In this document: positions 54,955-64,000 of the stretch, in pieces | How the letters are laid out: every line of letters starts with the position of its first letter | How positions within the stretch are numbered: position 1 is the first letter of the stretch | The notes under the pieces: generated by a model | Told to the model about the DNA's origin: nothing | The model's input: only the letters and a program-made list of their open reading frames with translations | Databases searched by the model: none | Position numbers and translations under genes: made by a program | Assembly (NCBI GenBank): GCA_037179335.1 | Contig: JAKZHN010000051.1 | Coordinates: 1 to 64,000 of the forward strand | From: Cyclaneusma minus | Lineage: Eukaryota; Ascomycota; Leotiomycetes; Marthamycetales; Marthamycetaceae | Direction: 5' to 3' | Length of the DNA: 64,000 nt

Positions 54955-55957
54955 TTACTCCTCACCACCAAAAACCCTCACCCTCCCCTCCAGCGGTTCA
55001 AACCCCTTCTCCCACCCCATGCCTGGCCCCTTCCCCTCCTCCACAACGCCAAACACCAACTCCGCCTGCAATTCCCAACCACTACTAACCCCCCACATCT
55101 CCTGCATCTTCTCATCAATCAACGGATTATAATGCTGCAAATTAGCCCCCATACCCTCCAGTTCCAGCGCCGTCCAGAGAGCATACTGATGCATAGCATT
55201 GGATTCAGCTGCCCAGGTAGGGAAGCGCTCGGCGTAGGCGGGGTATGTTTGTTGCATTTTTTGGATCGAGGGGCGGTTGTTGAAGAAGAGTATCTGATTG
55301 TGTTCAAACATCAGCCATTGTCCTTTACAACCTCTTTACAATCTTGTGAATTCGGACAGCAGGTAGAGAGCATGGAGCAAACCTGCTTCGATCCCGTGGT
55401 ATTGTAACATGGAGCCAGGAGAAATCAAGTGTTGGCAGAACAAAAATAATATGAGAAAGCAGCAAACATACAGTACCATACGCCCCCCGAAACATCTCCA
55501 TCCTCTTCTTTGTACTTTCCCATTTCTCCTCCTTCGTAACACCCTTCAACACATCTCTCGTCATATCCCACAATCTCTCATGTTCTTTCTTCAGCAATAG
55601 TACAACTCTCGTACTCTGGCTATTGAAACTCGACGGTACGTGCTTCACAACCGTTTCGATAATCTCTTGGATTTTCTTATCCGAAATGCTTGATTTCGGG
55701 GTAAGCGGGTAGTATGAACGTCGTGCTGCGAGTGCGGCTAGGAAGGAGTCTGAATTCTGCGGCTTTGAGGACGGCTTGATGGATAGGTCGGACATCTTTG
55801 AAGCGGGGGTACTCAGGGGCCTAGAAGCAGCTGGTGAGTCTCCTGGTGGCTTTTTACTATCCTCCGGCGGCGCAGTATTTTTGATATCAGACGGCGCGGA
55901 GCCGGAGTCTTCGGTGGAGGGGTTGAGTTTTCGTCGCTTGGATTCGGAGAAAGGCAT
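54955..55957 (-). CDS. Nitroreductase-family protein (Frm2/Hbn1-like)
   Basis: Exons 55472-55957 and 54955-55293 join in phase 0 across a 178-nt intron (GTATGT...TCAG), giving 274 residues. The first 70 residues are polar and basic (SESKRRKLNPSTEDSG) and lie outside the family fold. The enzyme domain begins FLAALAARRSYYPLTPKS and includes VPSSFNSQSTRVVLLL, typical of the FMN-binding N-terminal part. It continues AYAERFPTWAAESNAMHQYA and LELEGMGANLQHYNP, as in yeast Frm2 and Hbn1. These are FMN, NAD(P)H-dependent reductases linked to lipid signalling or oxidative stress. The KRRK at the N terminus could be a nuclear signal. The exact reaction is unknown. Confidence 0.82.
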
Positions 55958-57191
55958 GTTGTGCGAGAAGGAGCTTGGAGGAGGAGGGTGATTCAATTGA
56001 TAATGTGGAAAAGTGAATACTGTCGTACCTTGATGATGATAGCAAAGAGCACAGAGGGGCGGCCAGCGAGGGGTATTTATTCTGCCTGATGGCACCACTA
56101 CTGATCGACATCGACAGTGTGGGGCAGATGCGGCGAGATAGTAGGGCGGCCATGTCGTGCCAAGTGAAGGCTAAGAGGAGAGAGGTCAGGAAGAGCCAGA
56201 TTGGTACCTGCATGAGCTTGCGAGCTTGATAAAGCTTTGTGGCGCGAGCTGTAGGTTCGAGCTCCTCCAGAAGATTTCTTCTCCCCTACTCGGAAAACGG
56301 GACTGGAGAAAGAGAAACCTCGGTGAATTGTGCAGTATTTGCACGGATTTAGGGGCTTAGAATGTCAACCAAACCCGTTGCTGAGAGAACCGCGATGTCG
56401 AGCTCAGGAGCTTCAGTTGAATCAGCGGACGTCAACGGACTGGATGGATCATGGTCGGAGTCCGAGATCGCTAGACAGGGATGTCTGGTCGACCGGCGTT
56501 CCGATACAACTGTGGGGGGTAGCTGATAACGAAGCACGTCAATATCCAACCCTGAGGACGACGATGTGGCAGTAGGGGTCCTCATGAACTCTGAATGTGC
56601 GTTACAAATACAAATAACTACATGTATGGAAATTTCGAAAGTGGCTTGAGGGGCGTCATTTTCGAGTGCGGACTACGGCGCGGATTCGGAACGTGAGATT
56701 CCATGTGACTAGGTAAGAGTAAGAGCAACCAGGTCAAAGTTAAACTCACAAAATCTCTCTCAAAAGACTGCGAGTATCTCAATGCTTGCAGTAATACATA
56801 GTCTGAATCGCTGAAGAAGACTAAACTCCACCTGTTTGGAACTCGCAAGAGTGAATGCAAGCCGTGCCCCCTGTTCCCCAGCTTGCTCTAAAAACGAAGT
56901 CTAGAAGCAAGTCTTCGAAGCCCAATGATGATACAACACAGCGAAGGCAAAGAACGCAGAATCGCCCTGAGAGAGAGGTACACCAGCCATACTCCCCACC
57001 CCTATGTTAACACTGTATGTATCGAGTAAGTGCCGTTGGTATCCTTACAGCTGCTGCCTTCATCCGTCCGACATGGCAGATCCCACCCATATTTTCCCAT
57101 TCTTATTCACACACCTCTTCCCCCTTTCTCCGATTCACAATTAAACACCCTCATCCACCAGCCAACTCTTCATTCCCCCTCCTCCCCCACC
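55958..57191. other. Intergenic region, possible small genes unproven
   Basis: Minus-strand frames at 56349-56585 and 56618-56860 have good ATG contexts but no family signature, and no intron joins them cleanly. Positions 57100-57190 are C/T-rich and form the 3' flank of the mannosidase gene. Nothing else was recognised. Confidence 0.4.
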
Positions 57192-59143
57192 TTACCCAGC
57201 CTTAGCCTCCAGCCCCTTCGGCCTCCTCAACGGATGCGCTTCCGTATTCAACACCCACTCATCCAAACTCACAAACCCCGGCTCACAAAACACCAGAAAA
57301 AAATACTTCAGCGTCTCCGCCAGCCAAAAGCTCTCCATGCTATCCGTCTGCCTCGGCCTCTCCGCCGTCACATCGCTAATCGCACTGTAAGCGAACTCCG
57401 TCCTACAGCTCCTCTCAATCGCCTGAAACATGCGCCAAGCCGCATCCTGATATTTTCTATCGCCCGTAATCCGGTACATGATGAACACGCTCTCAATCGC
57501 CTCTGGGCGTAGTATGTACTTTCGGTCGTCTAGGGTGACGAAGCCTTCAGGGATTCGTAAAGAGGCGATTTTTTCGTCGGCGGATTGTGCTTTTGGAGGC
57601 GGCTTGCGACGTGGGTGTTTGCCAGAGTAGGAAGAGTCGGGTTGTGCGCGATTGTGTCCTTCGATGGTGTCTTTCCAAAGCGTTTCGTTCCAGATGCAGT
57701 CAGCGTCGGCACAAGGCGCCACACTATAGATTTCCGGTCCGATGCCTGTGGGCATGCTGTCATAAGCCCAAATACAGCCATCAGTCAGCTCTCTGCCAAT
57801 ATCTAAATCATCCGGCTGATCGAAAATCATAGCTGCGAGCGCGACCATGCCACCTGCGAAACAGGTTAGGTGTTGTCCGCGTGGCTTGGATTCGACCTCG
57901 CCGCTGGAGGTTACTTTGGCGTCGCCGGAGACCATGAGACCGGCGTTGACGGGGTTGAGGATGCGGAAGAAGAGGTGCTTTTTGGCGACGGTGATGAATT
58001 TTTGGTACATGGTTTTGGGCTGTTGCAGGAGGCCGCCGAGGAGGAGGTATTGTTTGGGGAGGTATTCGTAGAGGGAGTCGGACATGCCGCCTAGTGTGAA
58101 GGTGTTGTCGGAGTTGAAGGCGGGCTTGAATGCGTCAACGACGACGGGCCACATGCCCGGGAGCTTGGTGGAGTCTTGGGAGGCTTCGAAGGCGTCGGAG
58201 ATGCGCTGGATGGCGTCGTAGTATTTGTGTTCGCCGGTGAGTTGGGCTAGGCGGGTGAATTCGAGAGAGAGGGAGCCGAGTTCTGATACTAGCATGGTTT
58301 GAGGGGCCCATTGTACTTGCTTGTTCACGTAACTTGTCGACTGTTAGCATTCTGCGAGTCACCAGAAAAGGGGCATTGCATCCCATCCTGTCGCCGGGAC
58401 CAGACTCGCAGCAGAGTCGCATCAGAGAATCGCAGCATCACTCACTTTTTCCACTCCCACCTCGTAATAGGCATCCGATTCGGCGTATCAAAAACACTCA
58501 TCAGCAGCTCGGCCACCTCTTTCGCCTTCTTCAACAAAATCGGATACTGCCCCTCACTTATATCATAAGCTCCCAAAAAGCCACCCAAATACCGAATCGT
58601 CGTCTCAAAAACATTAATTTGATCCGCCTCCGTGGTCGTAAAATCGATCTTCTCGCAAGCCTTCACAGCACGCTCAAAATCATCCTTAAAGCCCATAATC
58701 CACAGCGTATCCAGTGCATCGACCAGCGTTGCAGCCCAGCCCCCAAACGTATCCTTGTAGAAAGCGGTAACCGGAGCCACTTCGTCGCGCATCCAGGCGT
58801 GGTTCTTGTAGCCATTCCAACTGTGCCCAAAAGCATTTCGCACAGCCGTTTGGCGCTTGTCTCGTTCTTTCTTGCGGTCGAATTCTTCTTTTACGAAATC
58901 GGCTTGTATGCGAGGGATGGCGATGGGGTCTCCGGAGGGGAGGGGTATTAGTTTATCGACGGGGTGGTCATCGGGGCGTTTCGACCAGTGGACTTTGGGG
59001 CCTTTGTGGGCGTTGGGGTATTGGTGATGAGCGATTGGCGTGCTGCCCCAGGTTTTGGAGGAAACGGTGGTGTAATAGAGGCCAATTACTATGAGAGAGG
59101 CCACGATGGCGGTAGTACGCCACCGGCGCATGATTGACGGCAT
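57192..59143 (-). CDS. Class I alpha-1,2-mannosidase (GH47)
   Basis: Exons 58446-59143 and 57192-58332 (intron 58333-58445, GTGAGT...CAAG) give 612 residues. It trims alpha-1,2-linked mannose from N-glycans in the ER or Golgi. A type II signal anchor (TTAIVASLIVIGLYYTT, about residues 10-27) follows MPSIMRRWR, so the catalytic part is luminal. GH47 blocks in order: AFGHSWNGYKNHAWMRDEV, GGWAATLVDALDTLWIMGF, ETTIRYLGGFLGAYDI, TLGGMSDSLYEYLPKQYL, HLTCFAGGMVALAAM, YILRPEAIESVFIMYRITGD, DSMESFWLAETLKYFFLVF and VLNTEAHP, whose Thr is the calcium ligand. Acidic catalytic residues are all in place. The long stretch of basic and Pro residues (KHPRRKPPPKAQSADEK) between blocks is a variable insert. It is a core secretory gene, not part of the siderophore cluster. 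Confidence 0.93.
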
Positions 59144-60084
59144 GGTCTCGCCAGATTGGTGTCTTGTTTGAAGGAGAGCGGGAGCGACAGTGACTTTTCG
59201 ATTGAAGACAACTGAGTGCGATTGATCAGGTCATGCTTGCGAGAGAAGAAAGGAAAAATCAAGCGTGCCGCAGACTTGATCTTTTGGCGTAGCTGCGGGG
59301 TCTTGTTGGGCTATGTTGGAGAGCTGAGTCGATGTGTCCCTAGTGATGTCGACCATGTGTCGGTTTGGAAACAGTAGTGGACCGAGGCCAGACGCGAACT
59401 TCCCCAAAATGTCTCATTTGGGTAAGGCCCCACTATTGCGCGAAGGGGATCTGCAGCCAGCAGGGATGAGCTCCCACAAGCTGAACCTTAAAGCCACGTG
59501 CTTTTGTATTATACAAATGCTTATATCACGGCTGCGACCTGACGACCCTTGAAGTTCCATCCTGTGTTAGCATATAAAGACAATATCTTCTTCACAGGAA
59601 TATAAATCTTCGGGCTAATTTAGTAAGCTCCCTAGCAAGCCAAGCGGTTGGCTGCAGCTTCATGCAGAGATGCCATGTGAAGAGAAGAAAGAAGACAAAA
59701 TTGACACAGACAAGATAGAAGATGGGAGCACGAGATATCAAGATCTCACTTGTGACTTACAGTACTTCTATTTCTATCACCTCATGCAGACGTCCAAAGA
59801 GCTGCCAAGTTTGGCTCGTCGCTAAATAGATTCCGTCGCAGTTTCTACTTATTCGTCTTTTTTTGCTTCAAATGTTTGCGCGTCTTCCGACTTGCAATTA
59901 CTAGGATCTAGTCCAAGTATTTCCTCAGGAGGCTCCCTGCTCGCGAGTTTGGCTACCCTTCAGATGGAGACCACAAAACTTCACTTTTCAATGAAGCATT
60001 CCGACACCACCATCATTGTGAACAGTTGTGTACACGAAAAACAGACAAAAGCTGCAATAGAGTAACACTGAAAATGCCAGCCTC
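59144..60084. other. Intergenic region
   Basis: Upstream flank of the mannosidase and downstream flank of the syntaxin gene. AT-rich at 59500-59620. No feature recognised. Confidence 0.5.
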
Positions 60085-61288
60085 TCAGGGCGGCGGTGGT
60101 ATATTATTATCCGGTGGCGGCGGTGGCGGCGGCTCCGCTCTATGCCTCTTCGGCTTCACCAACAACAAAATAAACATGCCAACCACCAGCAGGATCAACA
60201 ACAAAATGATCTTCCGCTTCGTCGTCTTCTTCTGGTATCCCGTTGCAACCGTCAACTCCTTGTCCGCCGCCTTGACATCCGTAGCCATCCTCTCCACATT
60301 GTAATCTATCCGGTCCAGCATTGTGCCTTGGTCGATGACCATGCTCTGTAGCTCTTTGAAAATGTCGGCGAGCTCGATGATGCCTTGGGCTATGTCGTTG
60401 ATTTCGCGCTCGCGGTGCATTATTGCTGCATCGTTGGAGGTGAGCTGTTTTTGTGAGGTTTGTTGGAGGGCTGATTGTGAGTAGGCTTTGTCGGCGTCGG
60501 ATTCCATGAGCGAGGGGTCGGTGTAATCTTGGTATTTCGGGGCAGCCGGTGCCATCAGGGGGGAGCTCATCCCGCTTAGTCCACGCAGTTCTGCAGTCGA
60601 GAGTTAGCAAATGCATCAGGTACTTGGAGCAGTTCGACTTGGAACAGCACGACTTGGAATAAGTCAACTCACTCTTCAGATATGCAGCCTGCTTCTTCCT
60701 GAACCCTGCGCTGGCCTCCTGAACTCTCCCGGCCAACGAGATCTGGATATTCTTGGCCATCACCTCCTCCCCCTTGCTAATGCCTCCTTGTTGCCTCGAT
60801 TCCCGCACCATGTACTCTATTCTCTGAATCGCATTCTGACACTTGTGGAATCCCTTTGTAATCTCCTGAGTCAGATCCTCAATCTCGTGCTCTTCCCGCT
60901 GCTTGGCCTCCTCGTCGTCGAATCCAGGCAGCACATGCTTTTGGTGTAGCTTTTCCAGCTTCTGAGACTTCTTCGCAACATCAGCGAGAAGCTCTGTGAC
61001 CTCGTCGCTGATATCTGCCCACCGCGGCGGCAGCAAGTCCATCTCAATCACAACATCGCCGTCGTCTTCAAATGCGCCGGCCGACATGAGCCCTCGGCGC
61101 TCTTCGGATCCGCTCGCATTATCGGTGTAGCCATTGCCGGTGGCACTCGCATATGGAGATTTCTTCGCCGGATGATGGGAATATGACTGTCGGTATGAGA
61201 TGTAGCTATCGTGGGACGATAATCAGCACAATGCGAGCTATTGGCAAGGGGCAGGGGGAGCTCACAGGTTGGTGCGATCGCGCCACAT
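60085..61288 (-). CDS. TLG2: Syntaxin, Tlg2/syntaxin-16 type t-SNARE
   Basis: Exons 61266-61288, 60673-61205 and 60085-60590 give 353 residues. The 23-nt first exon encodes MWRDRTNL, and splicing restores LYISYRQSYSHHPA, the hallmark N terminus of Tlg2 orthologues, which binds the SM protein Vps45. Next come an N-terminal three-helix region (DISDEVTELLADVAKKSQKL), a linker, and the SNARE motif (IIELADIFKELQSMVIDQG), with the zero-layer Gln in IDQGTM making it a Qa-SNARE. A membrane anchor IILLLILLVVGMFILLLV follows. It acts in endosome-to-trans-Golgi fusion. Unusually, a Pro-rich luminal tail of about 20 residues follows the anchor. The gene is divergent from calmodulin across 456 bp. Confidence 0.92.
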
Positions 61289-61744
61289 GGCGCCCGCTTC
61301 AGGAGCGTGCGCTCCTGTGCAGCTTCACAACTAATCCAGCTCGAGACAATATGCGTGAAGAGGGCGAAAGGCAGAGCAAAGGATGGATTGGCAGCAGGTT
61401 GTATGAGATATGGAGTGTACAGTCACAGCTCGCACCTTCGTGGATACTTTGAACATGAGACGGTAGTAGCTTGCGTCTTGCAGCCTTGCGCGCTGCGAGC
61501 ACTTCGCCGTGTCAGCCTGAGGCGCGTCCCCTACAAAGCCCGTGCCCCCCATTCACTGCTTCAAAAAGCTTGGCACAGAACCGACAACATCGATGCCCCC
61601 ACCTACCGACACCGCCCGACTAACCTACCAAAATCTACCGACGCCAGAGACCCTCCGTCCCCGAGAATAACCTACTTTCTCGTCCGTCGATCCCTCATCT
61701 GACTTTCACCAAATCCTCCGATTACTATCGACCTCCCTATCAGA
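61289..61744. promoter_or_regulatory. Shared divergent promoter of the syntaxin and calmodulin genes
   Basis: These 456 bp separate two start codons in opposite directions. The calmodulin side carries a C/T-rich and CAACA-rich leader (61560-61740). No TATA box or other named motif stands out. Confidence 0.5.
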
Positions 61745-62692
61745 ATGGTATGTCTGGTCTAGCCTGTTGACCCCGCCTTGGACCTACCAGCCGCGTGGTC
61801 AGGGGCACGAGGGCGGAAGATGGGCTAATGCGCAAACTACAGGCTGATTCTCTGACTGAAGAACAAGTCTCCGAGTTCAAGGAGGCCTTCTCCCTCTTTG
61901 TAAGTTGCCTCTTCCGGTGAACCTTGTCGCTGCGGTGCTGTTTGGCAGCTTGAAGCTGTCGCAAGGCTGTCCAGACATCGAGACTGACTATCGCAAACAA
62001 CAGGACAAGGATGGCGATGGTTAGTTGCTCCCATATATCGTAAGCCATGGTTCGGAAAAGCATGGTTACCGTCCACTTTTGCGCCATAGCCCGATGAACC
62101 GCGATACGGGAACCTCTGGTTGTGACGATATCTGGGCAGTATGTTGACGGTGTGGCATGCAGGTCAAATCACCACCAAGGAACTGGGCACCGTGATGCGC
62201 TCGTTGGGCCAGAACCCCTCCGAGTCCGAGCTTCAGGACATGATCAACGAGGTCGATGCCGACAACAACGGCACCATCGACTTCCCAGGTACATTGCGCT
62301 GGCCCTATCCCATGTCACAGCCCCAGGCTTCTAGCTAACTCATTTTTCACAGAGTTCTTGACCATGATGGCACGAAAGATGAAGGACACCGATTCCGAGG
62401 AGGAGATCCGGGAAGCTTTCAAGGTATGGGCTATCGCTTCTCGCCTCTGCTTGGTTTATTTCGAGAAGCCACTATCGAGAGAGCGGACTTGCTAACACGA
62501 CTCCGCGTTCCCCAGGTCTTCGACCGTGACAACAACGGCTTCATCTCCTCTGCCGAGCTCCGCCACGTCATGACCTCGATCGGCGAGAAGCTGACCGACG
62601 ACGAGGTTGACGAGATGATCCGAGAAGCCGACCAGGACGGTGACGGCCGCATCGACTACAACGAGTTCGTGCAGCTCATGATGCAGAAATAA
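61745..62692 (+). CDS. Calmodulin
   Basis: Six exons (61745-61747, 61843-61899, 62004-62019, 62163-62288, 62353-62423, 62516-62692) give 149 residues. Exon 1 is only the ATG, and exon 3 is only 16 nt; gene finders often miss such exons. Four EF-hand calcium loops are complete: DKDGDGQITTKE, DADNNGTIDFPE, DRDNNGFISSAE and DQDGDGRIDYNE. The start ADSLTEEQVSEFKEAFSLF and end FVQLMMQK match fungal calmodulins almost residue for residue. It is the calcium sensor for calcineurin and CaM kinases. All donor and acceptor sites are canonical and phases agree throughout. Confidence 0.97.
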
Positions 62693-63688
62693 GCACCTTC
62701 CTTCATCTCTCATGAAGAAGATTGGGGGAGCTGTCAACGCAATGATTCCCCTGAGATGCACCGTCGCTTGTTCCTCGTTTCACTGAGTCCTTGGGAAGAC
62801 CGTTGAGGCTTCGCGTCTTCAGACAGACTGCAAGCGATGGAGATTGAAGAAAGGATATGCTAGATTGATAGCAGAGAGGAGTTATTGCGATAGCTGTGGC
62901 GCCTGAATTCAATATTCCCGTCTCTCCCTACTCCACCAGTATACAAAAACCTGATACTGCTTTTCATGTGACTCTGAGGCTGCCTTGCTTGTATCGACAA
63001 CTATCGACCATGTCAAAACTTCCGCAATACCTAAAGTGCCAAAACACAGGCGAGCAAAATTGCTTTATCTACCTAGTTATCATCAACACGTTCCAAATGG
63101 GTAAAACAGAAACCAGAAACGTTTACAAAAAGCTTTTTCTCGGAAATGTAAAAGTGAGGTTCTATCAATCCGACACTCACCTCGAATCTTACTTCGAAGT
63201 CTAGATGGTTATATTGCAACTGATTACATATACCTCGAGCTTCCTAGTGCAAACCGAAATTTCGCGCCGATACTACGAGGTGCTGGAGGACTGACCCCGT
63301 ACGAGTCATTTTCCACCGTATCAGACAAGCTTCGACACAGCTTCTCACACACGTCAACTTTAAGCATGCTCTCCCTTACTTGGATGAGGAGGTTGCTCTC
63401 GACCCTTTCCTCCAGCATACCGCTTCTCCTGACATTAACCATGCAAGAAGCCTGTTCATATCCGTCTCCATCGACAGACCCTTCTTCACCGCCGGGTTCA
63501 CCCCTGAAAATGGATATCCCCCACGACACAAATCTCACAATCGCATCCGGTCATCACACCATTCACATCCCACAGAGATAATGGATCAAGGTCGACGGGC
63601 TTTCTATTCTTCTATTCACAGTCCGGAATCCACCAGTCTTGCTTGCCTCTTGCATGAACCTCCTTCCTGAGTTTTGATGGCAAATTGT
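62693..63688. other. Intergenic region
   Basis: 3' flank of calmodulin and 3' flank of the minus-strand Cox7-like gene. Overlapping frames at 62896-63204, 63224-63538 and 63380-63670 have no signature, and none is extended by splice sites. Confidence 0.5.
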
Positions 63689-64000
63689 CTATTTCTCTCC
63701 GAACCAGGTCTTGTGACCGAGGACTAGGCGGGTCATCATGTACATCGAGCCTATATTCGCAGAAATCCATCAGCCGCGGATTCTCAAACATTCGGAATGG
63801 GACGGGGAATGTGAGACAGGAAGTCTCCGTGTGTGGAAAGGGGCTCCCTTAGAGGAGGAAACGGGAGAGCGACGTACCGGCAAGACCGCCCCAGAGGATG
63901 GTGTAGTAGGGGTAGAGCAGGAACTTGCTGCGTGGGTTCTGTTTCCGCGTCGTTAGCCCGCCATTATACATCTAATTTGAGGAGGTATCGGGCGGATAAT
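63689..64000 (-). CDS. 3' end of a Cox7-like cytochrome c oxidase subunit gene (partial)
   Basis: Two terminal exons, 63878-63938 and 63689-63750, join in phase 1. They encode PRSKFLLYPYYTILWGGLAG and then SMYMMTRLVLGHKTWFGEK before TAG. The P-R-S...Y-P-Y/F-Y core followed by one membrane span fits the small mitochondrial inner-membrane subunit Cox7 of yeast and fungi. An intron with branch GCTAACG and acceptor ACAG occupies 63939 onward, so the start lies beyond the window. Identification rests on about 40 residues. Confidence 0.6.

Noticed and set aside
1..64000. CRISPR arrays or bacterial operons
   Set aside because: The window is eukaryotic; no regularly spaced repeats with unique spacers were seen.

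Overview
The window is one end of a chromosome from a filamentous ascomycete. It opens with 21 perfect CCCTAA telomere repeats. Genes have short introns with GTRNGT donors and CTRAY branch sites, and the products include a ferrichrome-type NRPS, an ornithine hydroxylase and a GH47 mannosidase of filamentous-fungal type. The near-identical introns in the 43-52 kb gene family resemble the introner-like elements described from Dothideomycetes, so I lean to that class (inference only).

Layout. 0-7 kb: telomere, a TTTTG microsatellite, and a decayed minus-strand coiled-coil gene split by a 5.1-kb Ty1/copia retrotransposon. The retrotransposon has 135-bp LTRs and a body saturated with C-to-T/G-to-A changes. 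7.8-13.8 kb: a gene with a C-terminal zinc-deaminase domain, a small three-exon gene and an unrecognised minus-strand gene. 14-42 kb: an intracellular siderophore locus, made of a 4,963-residue intronless NRPS (SidC/NPS2 type, A-T-C-A-T-C-T-C-A-T-C-T-C-T-C), a divergent full-size ABC-B transporter, and an ornithine N5-monooxygenase (SidA type). The intergenic DNA of this locus contains exact ATCWGATAA motifs, the consensus of SreA-type iron-responsive GATA repressors. 42-54 kb: a dispersed family of small minus-strand genes sharing a C-terminal helical domain and near-identical introns. Most copies are broken by in-frame stops or truncation. A GMC oxidoreductase, a 212-bp Tc1/mariner-like MITE, a 46-bp-arm palindrome and minisatellites lie among them. 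55-64 kb: nitroreductase, class I alpha-mannosidase, a Tlg2/syntaxin-16 SNARE, calmodulin and the 3' end of a Cox7-like gene. These look like core-genome housekeeping genes, so the subtelomere probably ends near 55 kb.

How the genes work together. SidA would hydroxylate ornithine and SidC would assemble a cyclic ferrichrome-type hexapeptide. The ABC-B protein could move the siderophore or a related compound. No N5-acyltransferase gene was seen here, so that step must be encoded elsewhere. Exon boundaries were built by hand from splice consensus, frame continuity and family knowledge; none was checked against transcripts.
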